Origin: Streptomyces panaciradicis
GTDB taxonomy: Bacteria > Actinomycetota > Actinomycetes > Streptomycetales > Streptomycetaceae
Length of the DNA stretch: 46,990 bases
Direction: 5' to 3'
NCBI RefSeq assembly: GCF_023516615.1
Contig: NZ_JAMGBF010000112.1
Coordinates: forward strand, 1 to 46,990
Shown here in pieces: positions 8,214 to 16,257 of this stretch. Numbering within the stretch: position 1 is the stretch's first letter; each line of letters begins with the position of its first letter. The notes under the pieces are model-generated. The model did not search any database. It was given only the letters and a program-made list of their open reading frames with translations, and had not been told where the DNA came from. Made by a program: the position numbers and the translations under genes.

Positions 8214-8286
8214 CACGCCCTGCTCGGGGGTGACACGCCCTGAGCAGTGACCCGCCCCGCTCAGGGGTGACACGCCCTGAGCAGGT
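8211..8286 (+). repeat. Three TGACACGCCCTG repeats with nested hairpins at the 3' end of kynB
   Basis: TGACACGCCCTG occurs at 8211, 8231 and 8268. The first copy contains the kynB stop codon. Between them CTGCTC / GAGCAG and CCTGAGC / GCTCAGG can form alternative hairpins, so this may act as a terminator for kynB. Confidence 0.6.
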
Positions 8287-8311
8287 CTTTCACCCTGGTG
8301 TCGGGGTTCCC

Positions 8312-8336
8312 CTCTCATACCCGTAGTACCTGAGAG
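8312..8336 (+). promoter_or_regulatory. Palindromic operator candidate, copy 1
   Basis: Arms CTCTCA and TGAGAG flank the core ATACCCGTAGTACC. Within the core ATAC and GTAC are separated by CCGTA. The 12-mer TACCCGTAGTAC recurs exactly at 12788-12799, upstream of the second two-component operon. It stands 108 bp before the hydrolase start at 8445. Confidence 0.5.
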
Positions 8337-8444
8337 CTACCCCGCGCATGGGCTCTCCAGCGTGACGCGGACGACGTTCTCGTCTCCGTAACTTCCCTTC
8401 CAGACAGGCCCGATGACCGGGCGGTGGGGGAAGGGAGACGCGTC

Positions 8445-9524
8445 ATGGGGCGAGGAACGGGGGCCGGGGCGACGGTGGCCGCGCGAACGGTGCGGACACC
8501 GTCGCCGCCCGGGGAGGGACGGCCGAGCGAGAACGACGCCTCTCGGTCCCCACGGCGGCGCAGGCACCGCGAGCGCCGGACCGTCCTGGCGGCTCTCCTC
8601 GCCGCCGCCGTGGTCCTGCCGCTCACCGGTGCCACCAGGCCGGACATCCCCGCCCCGCCCCCCGCCTCCCTGGCGCCCCTCACCCCCGCCACCCTCGACG
8701 CGGCCTACGAGGCCAACCGCGCCGACGCCGCCGAGGCGTCCCGCATGGCCGCCGCCCACGGCGACACCACCCGCGCCGCCGCCGACCACGCCATGGCCTC
8801 CCCCTCCCGCCGGCTCCTCGCCTTCGACGGAAGAGGCGAGGGCCGGGCCACGGAGGTGTTCGGCGACCTCGCGCACGCCTCCCGCGTGGCCGTGCTGGTC
8901 CCGGGCTCCGACACCTCCCTCGACACTTGGAGTCGCTTCCGCGCCACCGCCGTCGCCCTGCGCCACCGCCTGCTGCGCGAGGCCCCGCACGGCACCGGCA
9001 CGGCCGTCGTGGCCTGGCTCGGCTACACCACCCCCGCCACGGTCAGCACGACCGTCCTCACCACGGCCCGCGCCGACGAGGCCGCCCCGCGCCTGCGCGA
9101 CCTCCTCACCGAACTGCACGGCCTGACCCGCCCGGACGCGCACGTCTCCCTGATCTGCCACTCCTACGGCACGGTCGTCTGCGGCCGTTCCGCCGCCCGC
9201 CTCTCCGGCCTCGGCGTGAGCGACATCGTGCTCGTCGGCAGCCCCGGCACCGGCGTCGACTCGGCCGCGGACCTGCGCACCCGCGCCCGCCTCTGGGCGG
9301 CCCGCGGAGACGACGACTGGATCGCCGACGTCCCGCACCTGCGCACCGACTTCTTCGGCACGACCGTCGGCTTCGGCACCGATCCCGTCTCCCCGGCCTT
9401 CGGCGCCCGCGTCTTCGCGGCGGGCGGCGGCGGCCACAGCGACTACTTCCGGCCGGGCTCGGTCTCCCTGGCCAACCTCGCCCGGATCGTCCTCGGCGAG
9501 ACACGGGAGGTCTCCCATGCGTGA
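8445..9524 (+). CDS. Alpha/beta hydrolase with N-terminal membrane/signal segment (DUF1023-like)
   Basis: The protein has 359 residues. A long basic N-terminus (arginine-rich, residues 1-45) precedes a hydrophobic helix at about 46-63 (TVLAALLAAAVVLPLTGA), consistent with a signal or anchor segment. The C-terminal half matches the DUF1023/alpha-beta hydrolase group: VAVLVPGSDTSLDTW, WLGYTTP, and the nucleophile elbow ICHSYGTVV with Ser240. DIVLVGSPGTGVDSAADL and the late GGGHSDYF histidine also fit. The ATG at 8445 follows GGGGGAAGGGAG. The downstream acyltransferase overlaps by 8 bp, so the two are coupled. The substrate is unknown; a lipid or ester outside the membrane is my inference. Confidence 0.75.
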   Translation: MGRGTGAGATVAARTVRTPSPPGEGRPSENDASRSPRRRRHRERRTVLAALLAAAVVLPLTGATRPDIPAPPPASLAPLTPATLDAAYEANRADAAEASRMAAAHGDTTRAAADHAMASPSRRLLAFDGRGEGRATEVFGDLAHASRVAVLVPGSDTSLDTWSRFRATAVALRHRLLREAPHGTGTAVVAWLGYTTPATVSTTVLTTARADEAAPRLRDLLTELHGLTRPDAHVSLICHSYGTVVCGRSAARLSGLGVSDIVLVGSPGTGVDSAADLRTRARLWAARGDDDWIADVPHLRTDFFGTTVGFGTDPVSPAFGARVFAAGGGGHSDYFRPGSVSLANLARIVLGETREVSHA

Positions 9525-10731
9525 GCCGACCCCGCGAAGCACCTGGGACGGCATACGGCGTGCCGCCCACCGCGTCGACGCCGCCACCCCCGCCGGCCGG
9601 GACCGGGCCGTGGACGCCCTGCGCGCCTTCGCGATCCTCGGCGTGGTCCTGGGCCACTGGCTGGTCTCCGCCCTCGTGGCGGACGGCGGCAACCTGCAAA
9701 CCGCAAGCCCGCTGCAGCACATGCCCCGGCTGGCGCCGATCTCCTGGCTCTTCCAGACACTCGCCGTGTTCTTCCTGGTCGGCGGCCATGTGGCGACCCG
9801 CGGCCACACCGCGGCCCGGGCCCGGGGCGTGCCGTACCGCAGCTGGCTGGCGAGCAGGCTGTCCCGCCTGTTCACACCGGTCGCCGCCCTCCTGGCCCTG
9901 TGGACGGTCGTCACCGTCGCCCTGCTCTGCTCCGGCACCGACTACGCCACGGTCCGCACCCTCGCCAAACTGGCCCTCTCCCCGCTCTGGTTCCTCCTCG
10001 TCTTCGCGGCGCTGACGGCGGCGACCCCGCTCGTCGCCCGGCTCAACCCCCTGTGGCCGCTGGCCGTCGTCCTCCACGTGGACCTTCTCCGCTTCGGCCT
10101 CGGCGCCCCGCACAGCCTGGGCTGGCTGAACCTGGCGGCCGGCTGGCTGGTGCCCTACACCCTGGGCGCGGCCTGGGCCCGTGGTGAGCTGGAGCGTCCC
10201 CGCGCCGGCTGGGTGCTGCTCCTCGGCGGGGCCGCGGCGACGGCCGGGCTCGTGCTGTGGGCGGGCTACCCGGCCTCGATGGTCGGCGTGCCCGGCGCGT
10301 CCGTCTCCAACCTCGACCCGCCGACGCTGGCCGCCGTCACCTTCGGCCTGGCCCAGTGCGGACTGGCCCTGCTCCTGCGCGACCGGCTGCGCCGTGCGAT
10401 GCGCCGCCCTCTGGCGTGGGCGGCGGTGGCCCTGGTGAACCTCTCCGCCATGACGATCTTCCTGTGGCACCAGACGGCCATGATGGCGACCACCGCCACC
10501 GGACTCCTCGCGGGCCGCCTGCCCGGCCTGCACACGCGCCCCGACGATTTCGTCTGGGTGGCGTACCGGCTGACCTGGCTGCCGGTCTTCGCCCTGGCCC
10601 TCACGGTCTGCTGGACGGCGTTCCGCGCCTACGAACACGGCCGTCCGGCCGAGGGCGGCCGCTCGCGGGTGGTGCGGACCGGACGCGGACCGGCCGATCG
10701 GGCGGGGACGGCGGGGCCGCGCCGTGTCTAG
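9517..10731 (+). CDS. Membrane acyltransferase, acyltransferase-3 family
   Basis: A 404-residue polytopic membrane protein of the AT3 (OafA/NodX-like) family, which acylates glycans, lipids or antibiotics at the membrane. The family motif R-x10-H is present as R36 and H47 (ALRAFAILGVVLGHW). About ten hydrophobic segments follow, including LAVFFLVGGHVA and MTIFLWHQTAMMATT. The ATG lies within the last 8 bp of the hydrolase gene, and the stop TAG doubles as part of the -10 box of the histidine kinase gene. Its acceptor cannot be predicted. Confidence 0.85.
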   Translation: MREPTPRSTWDGIRRAAHRVDAATPAGRDRAVDALRAFAILGVVLGHWLVSALVADGGNLQTASPLQHMPRLAPISWLFQTLAVFFLVGGHVATRGHTAARARGVPYRSWLASRLSRLFTPVAALLALWTVVTVALLCSGTDYATVRTLAKLALSPLWFLLVFAALTAATPLVARLNPLWPLAVVLHVDLLRFGLGAPHSLGWLNLAAGWLVPYTLGAAWARGELERPRAGWVLLLGGAAATAGLVLWAGYPASMVGVPGASVSNLDPPTLAAVTFGLAQCGLALLLRDRLRRAMRRPLAWAAVALVNLSAMTIFLWHQTAMMATTATGLLAGRLPGLHTRPDDFVWVAYRLTWLPVFALALTVCWTAFRAYEHGRPAEGGRSRVVRTGRGPADRAGTAGPRRV

Positions 10732-10734
10732 GGT
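10729..10734 (+). promoter_or_regulatory. Leaderless -10 element for the first histidine kinase
   Basis: TAGGGT overlaps the acyltransferase stop codon and is followed, after 7 nt, by GTG 10742. It argues for 10742 rather than 10724 as the kinase start. Confidence 0.5.
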
Positions 10735-10741
10735 GGTCCGC

Positions 10742-12103
10742 GTGACGGGGACGGGGATCATGCGGGTGCTGGGCGAGCGGCTGCCGCGCTGGCCGCGGGT
10801 GCTGCGCGAGGACCTGTGGACCCTGCGGGCCGACCCGCTGCCGCGTTCCGCGCGGCTGCGCAGGGCGCCGCACGTGGTGCTGTGCCTCGCCGCGTTCGGC
10901 GTCGTGCTCGGCGGGGTCGCACAACTCCGGGACAACGGGCACCTGGGCACCGGCACCGCCTTCCCGATCGCGCTCGCGCAGGGCGGCGCGGTGGTCCTCG
11001 CCCTCAGGCGGCCGATCCCGGCGTGGTGGCTGTCCACGGGCGCCACGCTGGTCGGCGCCGTACTGCTGCACGGCCGGCTGAGCATGCCGCCGGCCATGCC
11101 GTTCACCTGGCCCTGGACCACGGCCGGGATCATCGCGCAGACCCTCGTGATGCTGCTGCTCGCCCTGCGCGTCCCCACCCGTGTCTCCGCCGAGGCGCTC
11201 ACCGTGACCGCCCTGGTCACCTATGCCCTGGAGGGCGTGTGGGGCGCCCCGCACTACCAGGAGACCGGGGTCATCGCCGTCGCCCTGTCGGCGCTGGTGT
11301 GGGCGCTCGGCAGTGCCCTGCGCGGCCGTCGCGAGGCCCGGGCGGAACTCGGCCGGCAGGCCACGCTCGCCACGGAGGAGCGGGCGCGGCGCACGCTGCT
11401 GGAGGAGCGCAGCCGTATCGCGCGCGAACTGCACGACGTGGTCGCCCATCACATGTCCGTCATCTCCATCCAGGCCCAGGTCGCCCCGCACCTCGTGCAG
11501 GACCCGCCCCCGGAGCTCCGGGAGAACCTGGAGGGCATCCGGCACAACGCGCTGGAGGCGCTGACCGAGCTGCGCCGGGTGCTGGGGGTGCTGCGCTCCG
11601 AGGACGGCGACACCGACGCCCTCGACCGGGCCGGCACCGACCCGCACAGCCCGCAGCCCACCCTGGACCGGCTCGACGCGCTGGTGGAGAACACCCGGGC
11701 GGCCGGGCTGAGCGTGAGCACGCGGATCGTCGGCGAGCGGCGGCCGCTGCCGTCCGGTGTGGAGCTGTCGGCGTACCGGATCGTGCAGGAGGCGCTGAGC
11801 AACGTCCTGCGTCACGCTCCCGGCGCGACGGCGAGCGTCGAGATCGGCTATGTGCCCTACGGTCTGCGGGTGGAGGTCCTCAACTCGCCCTCGCGCAGAC
11901 CGGTTCCCCCGTCGCCGGGCGCCGGGCACGGGCTGCTCGGCATGCGGGAGCGGACCGCGATGCTGGGCGGTCACCTCCTGGCGGGCGTCCGGCCGGACGG
12001 CGGCTTCCAGGTCTCCGCGTTCCTCCCGGTCACCCCGCGCCCCGAGGCCGCGGGGCCCGTCGACGCCGACGACACCTCCGACGTGAAGGACCACACCGCA
12101 TGA
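10742..12103 (+). CDS. Sensor histidine kinase, NarL/DesK type (copy 1)
   Basis: The protein has 453 residues from the GTG at 10742; an in-frame GTG at 10724 would add 6. Four to five hydrophobic segments (about residues 35-190) form a membrane sensor with no large extracellular domain. The HisKA_3 dimerisation domain has the phosphoacceptor His231 in RIARELHDVVAHHMSV. The HATPase_c domain shows QEALSNVLRHAPG and GAGHGLLGMRERTAMLGG. ATGA overlap with the next gene couples it to its response regulator. It is clearly paralogous to the kinase at 12871. The signal is unknown; an envelope signal is inferred from the linked acyltransferase. Confidence 0.92.
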   Translation: MTGTGIMRVLGERLPRWPRVLREDLWTLRADPLPRSARLRRAPHVVLCLAAFGVVLGGVAQLRDNGHLGTGTAFPIALAQGGAVVLALRRPIPAWWLSTGATLVGAVLLHGRLSMPPAMPFTWPWTTAGIIAQTLVMLLLALRVPTRVSAEALTVTALVTYALEGVWGAPHYQETGVIAVALSALVWALGSALRGRREARAELGRQATLATEERARRTLLEERSRIARELHDVVAHHMSVISIQAQVAPHLVQDPPPELRENLEGIRHNALEALTELRRVLGVLRSEDGDTDALDRAGTDPHSPQPTLDRLDALVENTRAAGLSVSTRIVGERRPLPSGVELSAYRIVQEALSNVLRHAPGATASVEIGYVPYGLRVEVLNSPSRRPVPPSPGAGHGLLGMRERTAMLGGHLLAGVRPDGGFQVSAFLPVTPRPEAAGPVDADDTSDVKDHTA

Positions 12104-12774
12104 CGAGCAGCCCGATCCGCGTACTGATCGCCGACGACCAGCAGATGGTCCGGCAGGGCTTCACCGTGCTGCTCAACACCCAGCCCGACATCGACGTCGT
12201 CGGGCAGGCGGTGGACGGCGCGGACGCCGTCGCCAAGGTCGGCGAACTCGCCCCGGACGGCGTCCTGATGGACATCCGCATGCCCGAGCTGAACGGCATC
12301 GAGGCCACCCGCCGCATCGCCGTCGAGCTGCCGCACATCAAGGTGCTGGTGCTCACCACGTTCGACCTCGACGAGTACGTGTACGAGGCGCTGCGGGCGG
12401 GTGCGTCGGGGTTCCTGCTGAAGGACGCCTCGGCGGACAAGCTGGCCGAGGCGGTCCGCGTGGTGGCGGCCGGCGACGCGCTGCTCGCGCCCGGCATCAC
12501 CCGGCGGCTGATCGCCGAGTTCTCCCGCCTCGGCGACCGGCCGCGGGCCCCTCTGAAGGTGCGCGTCGGCGATCTGACCGAGCGCGAGACGGAGGTCCTG
12601 GCTCTGATCGCGCAGGGCCTGTCCAACGCGGAGATCGCCGAGCGGCTGGTCGTCGCCGAGCAGACCGTGAAGACCCATGTGGGCCGGATCCTGGTGAAGC
12701 TGGGGCTCAGGGACCGGACGCAGGCGGCGGTGTTCGCGTACGAGTCGGGACTGGTCAGGCCGTCCGGCTACTGA
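12100..12774 (+). CDS. Response regulator, NarL/FixJ family (copy 1)
   Basis: The protein has 224 residues. The receiver domain has the acidic pair D12-D13, phosphoacceptor D58 in VLMDIRMPELNG and the KDAS lysine. The C-terminal LuxR-type HTH contains LTERETEVLALIAQGLSNAEIAERLVVAEQTVKTHVGRILVKLGLRDR. The ATGA overlap with the kinase gene identifies its partner. It is highly similar to the regulator at 14250, so cross-binding to the same DNA sites is possible. Confidence 0.94.
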   Translation: MTSSPIRVLIADDQQMVRQGFTVLLNTQPDIDVVGQAVDGADAVAKVGELAPDGVLMDIRMPELNGIEATRRIAVELPHIKVLVLTTFDLDEYVYEALRAGASGFLLKDASADKLAEAVRVVAAGDALLAPGITRRLIAEFSRLGDRPRAPLKVRVGDLTERETEVLALIAQGLSNAEIAERLVVAEQTVKTHVGRILVKLGLRDRTQAAVFAYESGLVRPSGY

Positions 12775-12786
12775 AGCCCGAACCCC

Positions 12787-12799
12787 GTACCCGTAGTAC
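12787..12799 (+). promoter_or_regulatory. Palindromic operator candidate, copy 2
   Basis: GTACCCGTAGTAC has GTAC arms around CCGTA and is followed by TTCAG. It shares TACCCGTAGTAC exactly with 8318-8329. It lies about 72 bp before the second histidine kinase start, upstream of that gene's predicted -10 box. Confidence 0.5.
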
Positions 12800-12858
12800 T
12801 TCAGGTGGATGCCGCAGGACCGTTCTCACAGGGGACGCCCCCGTACCGGGTCTGCGCC

Positions 12859-12864
12859 TACGGT
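12859..12864 (+). promoter_or_regulatory. Leaderless -10 element for the second histidine kinase
   Basis: TACGGT stands 6 nt before GTG 12871 with no Shine-Dalgarno sequence between. It supports 12871 over the in-frame GTG at 12805. Confidence 0.45.
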
Positions 12865-12870
12865 TTCCGT

Positions 12871-14253
12871 GTGACCGAGAAGACCCGGACGCAGCAGGAG
12901 CCCACGAGGCTGCTGGAGCCGTCGGACCCCGCGTACGAGCCGTACACACCGCGCAGCCCCGAGTTCCGGGCCGCCATGGACGCGCTCCAAGGACTGCGGC
13001 AGGACCTGTTCCATGACGCCTTCGCCTACCGTCCGCTGCCCCGGATGGGTGTCGACGGCCCCCTCACCCGGCGGCTGAGGGGCAGGCTGCGGGAGTACGC
13101 GACCTGGCGGGGGCACGCCGTGATCGTCGCGCTCGGGCTGCTCGCGATGCTGATCGGCTCCAACAGCTCCCTGATCGGCGCGGGCAACAACTTCGTCCTC
13201 GGCCTGCTCGCGCTGGTCCCGGTCCTGCTGACCATGGTGCGGCCGGTCGGCGCGTTCTGGCTGTCGATGGCCGCGACCCCGCTCGCCGGCGTGGTCGGCG
13301 GCAGCTGGGAGACCGAGTTCCCGTGGCTGCCCGGGAGCTTCGCGTGCCACCTGTTCGTCCTCACGATCGTGGCCGTGCGGACCAGGCCGCGCACCGCGGC
13401 GTGGATGTGGGTGCTGACGACGGTGTACGGCGTCGTGGTGGAGAACTTCTTCGACTGGGGACACTCGCCGTTCGGCACCAACTCCGCCCCCATGGTGTTC
13501 TTCTCGGCCCTGGCCCTCCTCGCCGTCACCGTCTGGCACATCCGCCGCGACGCCCGCCAGGAGGTGACCGCGCAGCAGACGGTGACCGCGCACGAGCGCT
13601 CCCGGCGCACCCTGCTGGAGGAGCGCACGACGATCGCCCGCGAACTGCACGACGTGGTCGCGCACCACATGTCGGTCGTCGCCATCCAGGCGGAGGCGGC
13701 GCCCTACCGGGTGGAGAACCCGCCGCCGGAACTGGAGAAGGCGTTCGCCACGATCCGGGAGAACGCGGTGGCGGCCCTGACCGAACTTCGCCGCGTGCTG
13801 GGCGTGGTCCGCGCCGAGGACTACGAGGCGCCGGACGCCCCGCAGCCCACGCTCGCCGACCTGGACGCACTGCTCGCCAACGTCCGCGAGACGGGCCTGC
13901 GCGTGGACAGGACGACGACCGGGGCGATACGCGAACTGCCGCAGGGCGTCGAGCTGTCGGCGTACCGGATCGTCCAGGAGGCGCTGAGCAACACCCTGCG
14001 GCACGCGCCGGGAGCCGCGGCCAAGGTGGAGGTCTCCTACGTCCTCGGCGGTCTCGGCCTGCGCATAGTCAACGACCCGCCCCCGGAGCCGTCGGCGGTC
14101 AGACCGTCACCCGGTGCCGGCCACGGCGTCACGGGCATGCGCGAACGCGTCAGCATGCTGGGCGGCGAGATGACGGCGGGCCCGACGGACGAGGGCGGAT
14201 ACGAGGTGACGGTGTTCCTGCCGGTCGCCGCGGTGAGCGAAGGAGAGGCATGA
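12871..14253 (+). CDS. Sensor histidine kinase, NarL/DesK type (copy 2)
   Basis: The protein has 460 residues from GTG 12871. A cytoplasmic N-terminal stretch of about 85 residues (TPRSPEFRAAMDALQGLRQDLFHDAFAYRPLPRM) is absent from copy 1. Five hydrophobic helices follow at about residues 85-215. The HisKA_3 phosphoacceptor is His260 in TIARELHDVVAHHMSV. The ATP-binding domain has QEALSNTLRHAPG and GAGHGVTGMRERVSMLGG. ATGA overlap couples it to the following regulator. It is an evident duplicate of the kinase at 10742, but with a different sensor part. Confidence 0.92.
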   Translation: MTEKTRTQQEPTRLLEPSDPAYEPYTPRSPEFRAAMDALQGLRQDLFHDAFAYRPLPRMGVDGPLTRRLRGRLREYATWRGHAVIVALGLLAMLIGSNSSLIGAGNNFVLGLLALVPVLLTMVRPVGAFWLSMAATPLAGVVGGSWETEFPWLPGSFACHLFVLTIVAVRTRPRTAAWMWVLTTVYGVVVENFFDWGHSPFGTNSAPMVFFSALALLAVTVWHIRRDARQEVTAQQTVTAHERSRRTLLEERTTIARELHDVVAHHMSVVAIQAEAAPYRVENPPPELEKAFATIRENAVAALTELRRVLGVVRAEDYEAPDAPQPTLADLDALLANVRETGLRVDRTTTGAIRELPQGVELSAYRIVQEALSNTLRHAPGAAAKVEVSYVLGGLGLRIVNDPPPEPSAVRPSPGAGHGVTGMRERVSMLGGEMTAGPTDEGGYEVTVFLPVAAVSEGEA

Positions 14254-14915
14254 CGATCCGCGTCCTGATCGCGGACGACCAGATGATGGTGCGCGAAGGC
14301 TTCTCGGTCCTGCTCAACGCGATGCCGGACATCGAGGTCGTCGGCGAGGCGGTCAACGGCCGCGAGGCGGTCGAGCGCGTCCGCGAACTCACCCCCGACG
14401 TCGTCCTGATGGACATCCGCATGCCGGAGATGAACGGCATCGAGGCGACCCGCGAGATCGTGGCGGCCAACAGCACCTCGAAGGTCCTGGTGCTGACCAC
14501 CTTCGATCTCGACGAGTACGTCTACCAGGCGCTGCGCGCCGGCGCCTCGGGCTTCCTGCTCAAGGACGCCTCCGCCCGCCAACTGGCCGACGGGGTCCGG
14601 GTGGTGGCGTCCGGCGAGGCCCTCCTCGCGCCCACGGTCACCAGACGCCTCATCACGGAGTTCTCCAAGCTCTCCCAGGCCCCGCGCGTCATGCAGGCTG
14701 CCCACCAGGCCTACGGCGACCTCACCGAACGCGAGACGGAGGTCCTGGTCCTCATCGCCCAGGGCCTGTCCAACGCGGAGATCGCCGAGCGCCTGGTGGT
14801 CGCCGAGTCGACGATCAAGACCCACGTCAGCAGAATCCTGGTGAAACTGGGCCTGCGCGACCGCACCCAGGCAGCGGTGTTCGCGTACGAGGCACGTCTG
14901 GTGACGCCGGGGTGA
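14250..14915 (+). CDS. Response regulator, NarL/FixJ family (copy 2)
   Basis: The protein has 221 residues. The receiver has D9-D10 and phosphoacceptor D55 (VLMDIRMPEMNG). The LuxR-type HTH is LTERETEVLVLIAQGLSNAEIAERLVVAESTIKTHVSRILVKLGLRDR, almost identical to copy 1 including the recognition helix region (AE-T-KTHV). That near identity suggests overlapping DNA targets. It is translationally coupled to the kinase by ATGA. About 50 bp separate it from the P450 gene, which has its own -10 box. Confidence 0.94.
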   Translation: MTIRVLIADDQMMVREGFSVLLNAMPDIEVVGEAVNGREAVERVRELTPDVVLMDIRMPEMNGIEATREIVAANSTSKVLVLTTFDLDEYVYQALRAGASGFLLKDASARQLADGVRVVASGEALLAPTVTRRLITEFSKLSQAPRVMQAAHQAYGDLTERETEVLVLIAQGLSNAEIAERLVVAESTIKTHVSRILVKLGLRDRTQAAVFAYEARLVTPG

Positions 14916-14952
14916 GGCGGAACCCCCCTGGTCAGGGCCCGGCATGCCGGGT

Positions 14953-14958
14953 TAGCGT
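14953..14958 (+). promoter_or_regulatory. Leaderless -10 element for the P450 gene
   Basis: TAGCGT lies 6 nt before the P450 ATG and no ribosome binding site is visible. Confidence 0.45.
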
Positions 14959-14964
14959 CCCCGC

Positions 14965-16170
14965 ATGGCAGCCTTCGACCCCTGGGACCCGGCGTTCCTC
15001 GCCGACCCCTACCCCGTCTACGCCGAGCTGCGTGCCGCCGGGCGCGTGCACTACTTCGAGGCCACCGACCAGTGGCTGGTGCCGCACCACGCGGACGTCT
15101 CGGCGCTGCTGCGGGAGCGCCGGCTCGGGCGGACGTATCTGCACCGGTTCGGCCACGAGGACTTCGGACGCACCGCGCCGCCGCCCGAGCACGAGCCGTT
15201 CCACACGCTCAACGACCACGGCATGCTCGACCTGGAGCCGCCGGACCACACCAGGATCCGGCGGCTGGTGTCGAAGGCGTTCACGCCGAGGACCGTCGAG
15301 CGGCTGAAGCCCTATGTCGGCGATCTCGCCGGAAAGCTGGTGGACCGGCTCGTCGAGAACGGCGGCGGCGATCTGCTCAGCGACGTCGCCGAGCCGCTGC
15401 CCGTCGCCGTCATCGCCGAGATGCTGGGCATCCCGGAGTCCGACCGTGCCCCGCTGCGGCCCTGGTCGGCGGACATCTGCGGGATGTACGAGCTGAACCC
15501 GTCCGAGGACACGGCCCGCAAGGCCGTCCAGGCGTCCGTGGAGTTCTCGGAGTACCTGCGCGAGCTCATCGCCGAGCGGCGCAAGGAGCCCGGCGACGAC
15601 CTGATCTCCGGGCTGATCGCCGCCCACGACGAGGGGGACCGGCTGACCGAGCAGGAGATGATCTCCACGGCCGTGCTGCTGCTCAACGCCGGGCACGAGG
15701 CGACGGTCAACGCCACCGTCAACGGCTGGTACGCCCTCTTCCGCAACCCGGAGCAACTGGCCGCCCTGCGCGCCGATCACACGCTCGTCCCCACCGCTGT
15801 GGAAGAGCTCATGCGCTACGACACCCCGCTGCAGCTCTTCGAACGCTGGGTGCTGGACGACATCGAGATCGACGGCACCGTCATCCCCAGGGGCTCGGAG
15901 ATCGCGATGCTCTTCGGGTCGGCCAACCACGACCCGGAGGTCTTCCGGGACCCCGAGCGCCTCGATCTGACCCGCGCGGACAACCCGCACATCTCCTTCT
16001 CCGCCGGCATCCACTACTGCATCGGCGCCCCGCTCGCGCGCATAGAGCTGGCCGCCTCCATGACGGCCCTGCTGGAGAAGGCCCCGACGCTGAGCCTCAG
16101 CGAGGAGCCGCGCCGAAAGCCGAACTTCGTGATCCGCGGCCTGGAGGGACTCGGCGTCCAGGTGGGGTGA
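14965..16170 (+). CDS. Cytochrome P450, CYP107 family (CYP107U-like)
   Basis: A soluble 401-residue class I bacterial P450. The heme ligand is Cys352 in FSAGIHYCIGAPLARIE. The oxygen-activating I-helix motif is A242-G-H-E-A-T247, and ExxR is E281/R284. It has no N-terminal anchor and no ferredoxin gene nearby, so electrons must come from partners elsewhere. Position between two-component genes and the purA block, and the sequence character, match CYP107U1 of S. coelicolor, which has been linked to sporulation. That assignment rests on memory of gene order and needs alignment. The substrate is unknown. Confidence 0.88.
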   Translation: MAAFDPWDPAFLADPYPVYAELRAAGRVHYFEATDQWLVPHHADVSALLRERRLGRTYLHRFGHEDFGRTAPPPEHEPFHTLNDHGMLDLEPPDHTRIRRLVSKAFTPRTVERLKPYVGDLAGKLVDRLVENGGGDLLSDVAEPLPVAVIAEMLGIPESDRAPLRPWSADICGMYELNPSEDTARKAVQASVEFSEYLRELIAERRKEPGDDLISGLIAAHDEGDRLTEQEMISTAVLLLNAGHEATVNATVNGWYALFRNPEQLAALRADHTLVPTAVEELMRYDTPLQLFERWVLDDIEIDGTVIPRGSEIAMLFGSANHDPEVFRDPERLDLTRADNPHISFSAGIHYCIGAPLARIELAASMTALLEKAPTLSLSEEPRRKPNFVIRGLEGLGVQVG

Positions 16171-16257
16171 TCACCTGTTCGGATGATCACCGAGCGATCC
16201 CCGGTGAAAGCCGCGAGTGACTCGTCACGCTGGTGCCTGCCTGCGGAGGGAGGCACC

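Noticed and set aside
16166..16191. GGTGATCACC palindrome and repeated TGATCACC near the P450 stop
   Set aside because: Short, partly coding and without an assigned regulator; not enough to call an operator.
16183..16257. Upstream ATG 16183 for the Uma2 gene
   Set aside because: A strong GGAGGGAG precedes 16258, and Uma2 similarity begins after it.
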